A DNA stretch of 64,000 nucleotides, from assembly GCA_051294375.1 (NCBI GenBank), contig CM119264.1:9484764-9548763 (forward strand). Reading direction: 5' to 3'. The notes beneath the pieces were generated by a model. It searched no databases. It saw nothing but the letters and a program-made list of their open reading frames with translations, and was not told the DNA's origin. Positions 26,701 to 39,826 of this stretch are shown in pieces. Position 1 is the first letter of the stretch, and every line of letters begins with the position of its first letter. The position numbers and the translations under genes were made by a program. This DNA comes from Paraspadella gotoi (Eukaryota > Chaetognatha).

Positions 26701-29700
26701 TAAATTCGCTTTTAGTTTATTGGTTTTTGAGGAAAAATCTTTAGTTTATTTTGTCCTTTTGTTTCGCACGTTGATTTTTCGTAATGCATCGATGCGCCAA
26801 AACGCGCGTTCGTTTAATATTTGAAAAAGAGATACGATCTCGAACGCTCACTTTAATAAATAACCTAAATTTTTTTTCGTTTCTCGCGCGTGTCGATGAC
26901 ATTACGGTGACAGAGAAAAAGTAGGTCGTCGTCATTTCGCTCGAATCTTGTCTTTTTGCATTTTTTTTTCTCTTGCGCGTAGATAATTAACGACACTGCG
27001 AATTACGTTATATACTATGTTTACAACTGCTACTATTACCAATTCTACCAAAACAGTAACACTGTGTCATGGTCCCCAAACCGATGGTCATGGTCCTTGA
27101 CACGAAAAAAAAGAAAAGAGTTTAAATATATTCTATAATATTTGTTTATTCATATTTTTTACAAAGCTGTCTTAATAAAAACATTGAATTCGAGCGAAAA
27201 CGACACTTTTTCAATGTTCTATGGTTTACAAACTCAATTTCTCCCTTTTTCTTACCCACCCCCCATCTTCTCTCTCTCTCTCTTCCTCTCTCTCTCTCTC
27301 TGCTCTCTCTCTCTCGTCTCTCTCTCTGCTATCTTCTATCACCTCTGGTAGCTTACTTCCTCTCTTCTGATCTCTTCCAGCGTTACCGCCGATGGTCGGG
27401 CTTCCAGCCCCTGGCCCGCACGGGTCCTCCGCCCCACCGTCGGGCGGAGGGGGCCCAGGGGGGGCGCCCGTTACGGACACGGACTTTGAAAATACGATGA
27501 AGCAGGAATTTGATCAGTACCTCTTTCCTCGATCGGGTGGATTTGGGGATTACTCTTCAATCAGATTAGGTAGGTTGTTGTGCCTGAGATTCGATAAATG
27601 AGAGGTGCAATGAAAAACTGTGTAACTTTACTTTCCCTCATTTCCTTAGGATCGTACAACCGACTACCTCATGGAGCCTCGACGCCAGATTCTCAAACGG
27701 GCGTCGCCGCTCACGATCAAGCTACCTCCACGACGATGGGTGGTAGCAACGCTGTGGGAAACCGCGGTCCCGGTAAGGCATTTGTTAATTGACTTGATAG
27801 CTCATTGATAAATTCATTGACCGAGTAGTTGCTCAAGTTGCTCAAGTTGCTCAAGTTTTATTAAATGTTTCAAAATTGATTAAAAATTTGAATTATTGTT
27901 TAAATAACTAATTATTTGATTGAACAATTGATTAATATTTTAATGAAAATTTCCATTGAATCCTTCATTTTTATATCGGTTTTCAGCCCGCGGTTTGGAT
28001 TTGGCCACTTGGAACTCAGGACAATTATCTCAGGAACAAAAGACGGAGATGCTCGACGAAACGGTCGGCATACTCTCACGAGCTCATAACATGTATCACG
28101 GAGACGTGTTCACCGCCAAAGAGAAGATGAAAGAAAAGTTAGATAAAAAAGAGGTAAGGAAGAAAGAAAGGACAATTATTATCAAGTACTATTGCCGTTA
28201 TCACCAGTAGGATTGACCTCGACCCTTATTTGTCCCCAGAGCGATTCGCGCGACTCGGATGTTGTGATGAAGAGAGAATTTCCAGAAGACGACGACGACG
28301 AAGTTGGCGAATCGGAGGACCCCTCATCGTCGATGGCCACGAAGGTGAGTTTATGGCCGCGGAAAATGCGACAGAGTAAAGCTGGAGAGAGGATATTGTG
28401 ACCACGACTTGGACGAGGAAAACTTTGGTCAGGTTATTAGTGCGATGCTCGAAGCAGATTGTAAACAACATTTGGAGCGCGGGTCGCGGTGGGTTTGGAT
28501 CGACAAGTCCCAGAAAAGCAAGACTGGGAGTAATTTGTCAAGAGATAATCAAGATTGTATCTGCTATGTTATTAGGAATTCAATCTTAGCGTGATTACTA
28601 CTAAGGAAAAAAAGATCCACGAGAGAAAAGATCCACGAGAGAGAAGATAATCAAGAGGCGTAGAAAAAAAAACGAGGAAAAAAATAGAAAGAAAGAAGAA
28701 ATTATCGAGATACAAACGCAGATGGCGCATATTGATTTGTTCGTTTCAAGGTAGGGATAATTGCAGAGACAAGGAAAGAAACAATTGGTTGGAACGCCAC
28801 GATGTTCATTATAAAAGAAAATGAGACTGCGACGGTGAGNNNNNNNNNNNNNNNNNNNNNNNNNNNNNNNNNNNNNNNNNNNNNNNNNNNNNNNNNNNNN
28901 NNNNNNNNNNNNNNNNNNNNNNNNNNNNNNNNNNNNNNNNNNNNNNNNNNNNNNNNNNNNNNNNNNNNNNNNNNNNNNNNNNNTCTGGGCAGAGTTGACG
29001 TCGGCGATGCCGGTTCAGGCGCAGAAGTTCGTGGAGTTTTGCAAATCGATGCCAGGATTCAACTACTTGAGTCCCGACGATCGACACGTCATCCTGAAGA
29101 CGGGACTCTTCGACGTCTGGCTGGTAAGTTAGAGCATGATTTGGGTGGAGTCTGGGGAGGAGGGAGAGTTATTCAGTTTTTTATTTGGTTTTTGGGGAAC
29201 TTGAAAAGAAGCGGGTGGGGAAGCTTGAAGGATAGTACCAGCAGCAGGGGGATCTCGGCCCTGGAGACACTGGATGACGTTGACGACTTGGTATCGATTT
29301 TGAGAGACTAAATTCGGGCAAAAGTTTTAGAATNNNNNNNNNNNNNNNNNNNNNNNNNNNNNNNNNNNNNNNNNNNNNNNNNNNNNNNNNNNNNNNNNNN
29401 NNNNNNNNNNNNNNNNNNNNNNNNNNNNNNNNNNNNNNNNNNNNNNNNNNCTCTCTCTCTCGTTCTTTCAAGTGTCAAAATTTGATGAGACCCGATGACC
29501 CTAAAACGAATGGATTCGGTTTCATTCCCGTTGTGCTCCGATTTTAACCTGATTGACGAGTCGGATTCAGGACCGAGACTAATCTTGATTGTAACTGATC
29601 ATTAGGAGGTCGACAATTTTATTTTTAAGCAAATACTTTTACGAATACAAATACAAAATTTTCAAGCAAAATTTTTAAAATTGTTTTTNNNNNNNNNNNN

Positions 29701-31192
29701 NNNNNNNNNNNNNAAACTTTGGGTCAAAGGTCACTATTAGAGTGCATGCTCAAAGCATGATTTCGTAAACAACATTTGGAGCGCGGTTCAACGGGTTTGA
29801 GTCGGTTTGCGATCGACAAAGTCCCAGAAAAGACAAGACAGGGAGTAAGACTGTCTAACAGATAATCAAACGATTTGTATCTGCCCCTACAGTTTATTGA
29901 ACCATAACTTCCTCCCAATCAACGCGTGATTTACTCATCTAACTAGCGAAAAAAATCCAGCCAACCAAGAGAGATCAAATTACATCAGACGTAGGCGCGG
30001 AGAAAAAAACAAGGAAAAAAATAGAGAATGAAAGAAGAAATTAATCGAGATACAAACGCAGATGGCGTCATAATCTGATTTTGTTCGTTTCAGGTAGGGA
30101 TAATTGCAGTGAGCGACCAAGGATAAGAAAACAATTGCGTTGGAACGCTCACGCTATGTTCATTATAAAAAGAAAATGAGACTGACCGACCGGTGAGGAC
30201 GGCCATTAATAATATAGCGAGGCAATTTAGCGAAAATTAGTTGCTAAACTAAACATAGATAGAGCAAGAGGAGGGAGAGAGAGAGAGAGAGAGAGAAGAA
30301 GAGAGAGAGAGAGAGGAGAGAGGAGATAGACGGAGAGACGAGAGAGAGGCAGATAAAACGCACCTCTTTCGTCCCTGCTCTAGGAGCGCATCTGGCAGAA
30401 GTTGACGTCGGCGATTGCCGGTTTACAGGGCAGAAGTTCGTGGAGATTTGCACAAATCGATGCCAAGGATTCAACTACTTGAGTCCCGACGATCGACACG
30501 TCATCCTGAAGACGGACTCTTCTTCGACGTCTGGCTGGTAAGTTAGAGCATGATTTGGCGTTGAGTCTGGGGAGGAGGGAGAGGTTATTCAGTTTTTGAT
30601 TTGGTTTTTGGGAACTTGAAAGAGCAACGCTGGGTGGGGAAGTTTGTAAGTGATATGACCTAGCCAGCAGAGGGATCTCGGCCCTGGAGACACTGGATGA
30701 CGATTTGAACGGACTTTGAGAGACTAAAATTCGGGCAAAAGTTTTTGAATATAATTTTTGGGAAAAAACAATTCTTTCAAACGTTGACTATTTTAAATCC
30801 ATCTTCTCTCTCTCATCTCTCTCTCTCTCTCTCCTCTCTCTCTCTTCTCTCTCAGTCTCTCGTTTCTTTCGAAGTGCTCAAAATTTTGATGTAGACCCGA
30901 TGAAACCCTAAAACGAAATGATTTCGTTTCATTCCGTGTTGCTCCCGATTTTAACCTATTGACGAGTCGGATTCAGGACCGAGACTAATGTTGCATTGTT
31001 AACTGATCATTAGGAGGGTCGACAATTTTATATTTAAGCAATATTTTTACGAATACAAATACAAATTCAATCAAAATTTTTTTATTTTCGAAAAAATCTG
31101 TTAATTGTAGATTTTTAAATTGTTTTTACATTTTTTAAACAATTTAAATGACTTCAGATTTGAGTAAACTGTGAAAGGGCTTTTTGCTCTCT

Positions 31193-31244
<52 letters not shown>

Positions 31245-31607
31245 CTCTCTCACTCTCTCTCTCGACGTCCACGTGAGCGAAAGCCTTTTCCCGATTCTCG
31301 TTAGTCATATCAAATCGTTACTGAAATGAGAGATGACTCAAATTCTTTGTTATCTCGTTAATAGAGAATGAAAGCGAAGCTGAAAAGAGGGTAAAAGCAT
31401 GAGAAAAAAATTAGAGTGAAGGAAAAGAGGGTAAAGGGATGAATGAGAGGGTGGGGAGTCGGGGGGGGGGTACAGGGAAAGGGAAAATATTCGGCTTGAT
31501 TTGAACCCCCAACGGAATTCTCGTCGCCCTCGGAGTCGAAAATTTAATTTCCTCCTTGTAGCGCGGCTATTTCTTGGTTTTTTGAACTTTCTCTCACTCA
31601 TCTCTCT

Positions 31608-31646
<39 letters not shown>

Positions 31647-32719
31647 TACTTCTCTCTCATCCTCTCTCCTCTCCTCTCTCCCTGCTCTCTCTCTCGATAG
31701 TAAGGCGCTTTTCTCAGCACCCGGGGTCATCCTAAACACCCAAAGCAACCCAAACAAAAAATCGACAAAAATCGAGATTCAAAAGGTTCCGTCGTCCTTG
31801 AGGTTTGAGGAAGATCCAGCTGGAGCAGAAACTTTGCTCCTCCCGGAATTAGCAAAGATCAGTTGGAGCAGAAAAAAAAAACTGCAAAATTCACTTTAAA
31901 AAAAAATTCTTTAAATGGATCGTTATTTCACTATTACTAACTTAACATATTAACAAACTCTCAGTCTTTGAAAGATGCAGGGTTAAGAACTTCAACTTGA
32001 GCGAATCCGCGGGTTGCGCTGCTTATAAAATGTAGATCATGTAAATCTGATGGTAATCTTGCAAATGCCCCCCAAAGGGCCGACCGAGGCCTTCTCCATC
32101 CTTCGCTTCTTCTCTCTCTCTGCCTCTCGTTGTCTCTCGAATCAACTTTCGCCCACTTGTTAATCGTAAGTCATAGAGTAGACTAGGAAATGAAAAGGAA
32201 TGTTTTTCTCTTGATCTTTTTTCTAGGTAAAGAATTTTTTTTTTTTACTTTACGGTCTCCGATTGATTTACAGATTGATTGCTTTGTTTCTTTTGTTCTT
32301 CCTTTCTTTTCTTTCTCTCTTTCTTATTTTACTTTAGCTCCCTCCCTCTTTTTTTCTCTTTTCCTATTTTCTCTTTCCTTTGCCTGACAGTTAAGACGTG
32401 TGAATAATTGTTGTCCACAAACTCTCAGCTTTTGAGCGATCGATTATCGGCGCAGTCAAACTTTCGCCTTTAAATCTAACAGTAATTAAAAAGAAAAATT
32501 CGGATAAAAACAAAAACAAAACCAAAAAAAAATAATAAAATAATTTTGAAAAAATCAATTTAAAAAAATTATTTATAAATCTCCGGTGACAAAACCTGCA
32601 AAAAATCTAACAATAAATGATCATAAAATGGTTATAAATACGACAGAAATAAAGAGATAGCAAAAGAAGTTTATCAACTGGGCGTTGAAACGTTCATACT
32701 GAATCAGGTTGGCCTTGTA

Positions 32720-32753
<34 letters not shown>

Positions 32754-35213
32754 ATCAGCTACGGTCCTACTTCTACTTTGACATTATTTAACATATGTTG
32801 TGGACGAGGCCTTTCCAAACGGCTGTTGCGACAAGAACAAAGCCTTATAACTCTTCCGCAAGAAAGGAAAGATTTAAAAATCCAAAAATCATCTCGTCCC
32901 AATAAGTCTCCTATCATGTATAGGTAAAGTCTTGTAGAGACTTGAATTAAAAAAAGGCTAATAGTGGATCTGACAGAAAGGGATGAGAAACCGTTATCAA
33001 AGTGGCATATTAAGAAGAATCGGAGTCCACACAAGACTCATTGTTTAGATTAACAGAGGTGTAGTTCAGCGGTTTCTGAGGAAAACGAAATATGCGTTAG
33101 TAGGTTTATTCTTTGGACATTGAACTAGCATTTTGAGTCATCTTCTAGCGACTGGAACGGTTTTACGTTACAAAAATAGCCAAAAAAGGCGGCCTTTGCA
33201 TACACAAATTATGATAAGGATCATAGCAATTTACATTAAGTGACCGCTTATTTATAACCGTCCACTTGAAGGCAAGGAGACAGTCCACAAATCTTTCTAT
33301 AAATCAACATCACTGTGTACTCCGACTAAGGGCAGGGTGGTAATTAGTCCAGACCTCTTCAATATTCATATTACCACGACGACGCTAATTTGAAGGCGGC
33401 AATACAGAAATAGAGCCCAGCTTCAATTATGCTGATGAATCAAGGCGGTTATGACTATCGCAGATATCCGCACAAACTGCAAACTACGGATTTAAAGAGA
33501 CTAATCACAATTTAAGAGCAGTGGCTGCCACCCAAATGGCGCCCTAAAAATTAGCCCCTCACACAAGTTCAAACTTAATAATCTGTATGTCCGCCTGACA
33601 AATCATCTGAGGGGCTGATCATGAACGCTCAGTCTCCTTGTGGCCACCACGGTCGAAGTGGTCGACAAAGTTAAAATTTTGCGGGTTACACTGGAATCAA
33701 AATCATTACTGTTGGAAGATTACTAAATGAAAACGTGGTGCGAAAAGGATATAGTACTTGGAATTCTAAGACGGATTCAAAAACGTATGAACGAAAGGGG
33801 AATCATATCAGCATGATATTATATTTACAAACATATCGATCAGAACCGCTAATAGAATATGGCAGCATTTTGTACTTAACTATGATCCGAGGTTCATTGC
33901 GACGTAAACTGGAAAGAAGTCCAGAGCGTCAAGCATTGACGCATATGGGACACTGAATCTCCCGAAAAGATGGGTGTAAATACAACTGAACTACTGATTT
34001 GGCGGCTGGAAGCGTAAGGTGTGAAAAACATTTAAATGACATTTAGTTTCAAAAGTCTTTGTAGCATGATATAGCAAAGTGGATATAGTGCGGCGAGACC
34101 ATCTGCGAATTCGAAGACCAACTGTGTAACAGCAGGAACATTTACAAGACAGTCTCAAGAGTTCTAACAACTGGGCTCCAATTTGACACAAAACGGCACC
34201 GTAGACCACCAACAACCATGACAGACATAGACAGAGACAAAGCTACTCCATGGCCACGTCGCTCCTTACAAGGCCAATCGACTCTCACTTCCGATGTTGA
34301 ATGGCTATCTCGAACGGGTGAGTAGCCACACACGATTCTGTGAAATCGTGATCTCGGAGGAAGACGAAAGCGGCTGCCCAGGTAGTACAAATTAATTAAT
34401 TAATCAAATTTTTTTTTTTTGTTGTATTTGTTCCGTTTCTCTTTGTACTAGACTAAACTAATTTAATAGACGCTAATTAAGTACTATGTAAACTTGGTCT
34501 ACTTGTCAATGGAACAGTAATCACAGCGCACAACTTAATTTAATTTTGTTTGGTGTACAAGTATTCGTAGTATATGGCTGCCAATTCAATGTAAACGTAG
34601 CACTCTATCTTTGCTTAGTTTGAGCTTCGATTAATACTGGTACAAATAGATTTTATTTTTGTCGTGAGCTTTTATCAATGTTTAATTTTGTTTCGCTGTC
34701 AACACGAAGTTATAGAGTGACACGTGGTCATCGATCAGAAGGCTATAGAAACTCAGATGCTAATATCCGCGATTTTAATTCAGCAAGTTCAACTTGTTTC
34801 ATATACATTATGAATGTAGTAGACCTAAAAACTCGTTCTTTGCTTATCAAACTGTTTATATACATTCAGCCCTTAAGGTCGCGTTGTAACCCACTCCAGG
34901 GCAATAGGGAGATTCTATTCAAATCAAATCAAGATCTCGTCTCTTTGAAGCTATTCCGTTTACGTACCGTTTTTCAAACACAACATCCGGCTACCAGGCA
35001 AAAGGAGAGAGTTAAAGATTTATCTAATCACACAACAACTTTTTATTTTTCAGTCTCTTCTTCATGCCCCTGCAGCGTAAAAGTCCTGCTGGTCCTGTCA
35101 GTTGAAAAAAAGATCTGAAATACACAAAAAGACATAATGATATATAATAATCGCGCAGTCACCGAACATTTTGCTTTTCTCTCTCTCTCTCCTCTCTCTC
35201 TCTCCTCTCTCTC

Positions 35214-35256
<43 letters not shown>

Positions 35257-35595
35257 CCTTTTTTTTTTTGGCGAGGATCTTTGAAGGCTGGCTAAGCTCG
35301 AAAGCACCTTGACCTATGCTACTTACTTTTCGAATCGAAGAGAGAAGAAAGTAGGAGGAGGAAGAGGATGATAAGGGATGAGGAAGAGGCGGAGTTTGAA
35401 TGTAAGGAGGGCCAAAAATTCGCGGCGGACGAATTGCAAGGTTATCAACCCCGACGAAGGGGGGCCATCGGGCATTCACTCTTTTTTTTATCTCTCCTCT
35501 CGACGCCTCTTATGAAATGTTATCCTGATTCAAGAATAATTGGGCGTAAGATATGATAGTAGAGAGAGAGAGAGAGGAGAGATGAATGAAGAGTC

Positions 35596-35635
<40 letters not shown>

Positions 35636-37125
35636 ATCGTACGATAACTCCGATTTCTCAATCAAGCTATAACTTGGCTTTGATCGTGAAAAAGCATTTA
35701 AGAGAAAAAATATCGGGAACAAAAGAAACATAGCAGGTGATAGTTCCTCTGATAATCTCTTACTTAGTCCTAGTCCTAGTCTTAGTCCTAGTCTTAGGAA
35801 TATAATGATGACTGACTTGCAAAATGTCTTCCACAATATTCTCTCCCGTTTTAATTCTTTCGTTTCTCTTCATATTTTCCTTTACTTTTCTACCTCGCCA
35901 TTTCCTTGTCTTTCTCTATCATTGTTTCCGCGCTTTTCTATTTATTCTTTTCCCTCCATTCAACTGCCCAAGGTCATCGAAATAGTTTTTTTAGATTTTT
36001 TTCATAGTCTTTCTTTTTTTTTCTTTTTTTCTTTCTTTTTTTTCTTTCGTTGATTTTTTTCTTTCTTTCTTTCTTTCGTTTATTTTTACTAAAGAATTCC
36101 TCTCCTCATTTCCTTCGGGATTTTCAGCCTCTTTTTCAACCCAATTTTTTGTTTTGTTTCAGAGATAGATCTCACAGAAACGTTCATTTTGAAGTCGTGC
36201 GTTAGAACGACTGAGAGCAACATTGTTAGTTCAACAGGATATGTGACGAAAACTCTAATTTAGCAAATCGATATGATTTTGCTGCTGATTACTGAACTTA
36301 TAAAAGAAACTGAAGTACATACAATAACGCATATGACGTAATATCCATCACTATAAAAGTACCAGCGCTTCTCTCGTGAGATTTGCGAACACGAACTTGG
36401 AGACAAAGTCGCGGTCGACAATGAGACGAAAATAGACGAAAAATTCCGTTTTCTGTCCAGCGATCCCGGTGGGGATGGAAAAAAGGAGGTTGAATGGCCT
36501 CGGAGGGTCGGTGGCGGCAGCGCCATCCCGACACGCTTCCGCCATCGGCCCCCTCTCCCCCAAACGAACCAATGACACCGCATAACTTTTTTTCGCTTAC
36601 TTTCTTATTTTCTCGCAGTTTTGTCTTCTGATGTCAAATATTTACGTCAGAACGCTAACAGATGGGACAAATAGGGAGATGGATTTGAAAGTGGCGCTGG
36701 AGAAGGAAACAGCCTTCGTTTTTATCTTTTATGAAATATTAATATTCACGCTGCTAATGTGGGAAAGAGTTGAAAATGAGAAAGGAGAAATTGGGATGTA
36801 GATTTTGTCTTATTCAAAAAAAAAAAAAAATTCATAAGCCGTGCTTTCTTCGTTTAACAACATTTTGTAAGCCATCCACAGAGCATCCATTTGGATGTCA
36901 AATTTCAATCCATCTAAACCACATGCGTCCACGCATCTGCGTCGTTTCCCTCGTCGTCTTTGTCGCCGTCGTCGTTGAGCTGAAATGTCAGGATGCCTCG
37001 ATCTTTAAAAACGGCGCTCTCCCAAAAAGTCGTTCATCTTTTAAAAGATGGGGGAAGGGCGCAAGGGCGCATCCAAAGCAGCACGCGCGTTTTATCTCTC
37101 TCTCTCTGGTCTCTGTCTCGTCCTC

Positions 37126-37200
<75 letters not shown>

Positions 37201-37216
37201 TCTTCTCTCTCTCTCT

Positions 37217-37279
<63 letters not shown>

Positions 37280-37288
37280 CTCTCTTTC

Positions 37289-37337
<49 letters not shown>

Positions 37338-37377
37338 TCTCTCCTCTCTTCTTCTTTCTCTTCTTTCTCTCTCTCTC

Positions 37378-37422
<45 letters not shown>

Positions 37423-39792
37423 TCTCTCTCTCTCTCTTCTCTCGCTCTCTCTTCTCTCTCTTTCTCTCTCTTTCTCTTTCTCTCTCTCCTTTCTCTCTCT
37501 CTTTCTTTCTCTTTGTATAATTTCATCAAGTCTCATTCCTCTTACATTTATGTTTCAAATCCGCAAAATTTCAGGTTTCTTGAGCCCTCCTAAAATATGC
37601 GTCGCTTTACTAACTTTTTATTGCTTCTTAATTTTTTCTCTCTTCTTCTTTCTTTCGCTTTTCTCTTTTCTGGTCTCTCTTTTCGGCTTCCCTTCCATCG
37701 TCTTCGTCTTCTTTCCTCGAGTTTCCTTCCCGTTTTCTTTAGGCTTAATTCTTTTGTTGACTCATTGATGATTGTTGGTCTTTTCACCTCTTTCATTATT
37801 TCTTTTTAGTTACGCAGGGATGCAAGGAGAAATGTTTAGATTAAAAAAAAATGAATTTGTACAATGATCGATTAACTGCAATTGAAAAGGACCATTGTAG
37901 ACTTCTTCGACAATAGAATGTCAACTTAATTCTCTTCTGTTAAAGAGGGATTTTCGTTCGAATGTAAAAAAATATTTGAAAAGATTCAAAGAGAAGGTCA
38001 GCAAAGTCGATTTTGAAATAAAATATTTTCCTCGCATAATTGTTCTACTTGAACATCTTAAAAAAAAAATCCAGTTAATCTCGGATTTTAAAAGAGATTA
38101 GTTAATGATTAAGCATTATGGTTGAGCGAACGGTCAAGCCTAATCCTGCCTTTTATTGTTCTGTTACGGTTCTCTCCGGTTGATTAGTTTTCAGATTGAC
38201 AGATCATAGCGCAGTCTGCCTAGTTGACGTGCTGACATGAGGGTGACTCAACAAATTTTTATTGTTAGTCGATTTTTGTGAATTTTAAAGGATTTTAATA
38301 CTAAGTTTAAGACAAAATTTATTTCAGAATGCAATAAACATCGAGATCAGAACTCCATATGAGTTGAAAACTGGGTTAGCGCAATGCTCCCGGAACTAAT
38401 GCTGTCCAAATCCGGATGTAATGTAGATGAAACCCAGATGAATCACTTATAAGGATCACATAATCGCTTCATCTTTCCTGTGTGGCACGTGTGACATCCG
38501 TGAGAGGTTCTCCTTTGATCAATTTAATACATTTTTTTTGCAAAACTATATTTTGTCAAAACGCGATCTGATTTTTGTGTCGAATGTTTTTAATGCACCC
38601 ATATATTTTACGTAGCATACAAGGAGCTCTTATTATTTCTATCAATTAAATACGCTTAAAGCCTGTCCTAATAACTGATCAAGATCAAGAAGAACATGAA
38701 GAAGAACTAAAAGTTTAGCTTAACGCTGCTCATGTACTCATGTTAGGAGATTTTTAAGTTTTTTCATTTTACTAGCGATCAGAGCCTTTTTACTGTTAGA
38801 AACACTGATTTAGTAAAATGAAGTGCATGTTGACCATATAAGATTTTTTTTTTGTCAGCCTCTTTATGTTTTTTGAGCCAGTGACTTGATACTTTTTTGC
38901 CAGTCATCCGATGCTTTTCGGCCTGTAACCTCATTCCTTTTCGCCCGCCACCTGACACGTTTCTGCCATTCACCTTATTTTTTTTTCTCCTAATTTTCTC
39001 TTTCTTCCCTCTGAAGCAGGAAATGGCGCAATTGCGCCAACGGTTTTGCGTCAGAGGCTTTCGAGACTCAAGACGAGTTGTCAGGAAAGGCCGAGTGATT
39101 GATTTACCGAGGGGACTGTCGAGAAAGGTATATTAAGGAGTCCTAACGAGAATTTTTGAAAGACGCTGAAAGCACTGACGTACCCAGAGTCTGACTCGAT
39201 AATTATAAAATGAATATACATATGTATTTTTCTATAATCATTGCCCGAGACGATGCTACGCAAAATGAAAGTAGAAAAATAAAAATTAGGGAATTTAAAG
39301 TTCGTGCAAATGTTAATTATGCCGTATAAAAATCGTTAAAAATCCATGACGATTCCACATACAACTAATTAATCGAAATAGATATCTATATTAAACTTAT
39401 ATTAAATCAAATATATAAAAGTGCGAAGAGAGCGTGAGATATCGACGGTGACAAAATCACGGTCAATTTATTCTTTTCCTCTCCAAAAACTCGAAAGCCT
39501 TTTTCCGTTCGTCCTCTAGGATTTTTTTTTCTTTTTCTTTTTTCCACTTTCCTTTATTTTTTCTTCACTAGCAGCAGCAGAGGCAAACACACCGCGTCAG
39601 ACGCGGCCGCCGTTACTTTCTCGGCGGATCCCGCAGCTGCTGCATCGCTTTCCCGCGACCCTCGCTGCTGCGGCGCTTCTGCTGCAGCCGCGGCAGCAAA
39701 ATTAAAAAAAAAAAAGCCGCTTCGTCGCGGCTGCGGGTCGGCGCTCTGCGGCGTTCACCTAGTTTTGGCTCACCCCTTCCACCATGGGGACC

Positions 39793-39826
<34 letters not shown>

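Noticed and set aside
33059-33090. GTGTAGTTCAGCGGTTT as a tRNA A box
   Set aside because: No matching B box or cloverleaf downstream; more likely part of the old retroelement region.
36770-37768. 332-codon plus-strand ORF and 181-182-codon ORFs on both strands
   Set aside because: Open only because of the 420-bp CT array; Ser/Leu or Arg/Glu dipeptide runs with no domain.
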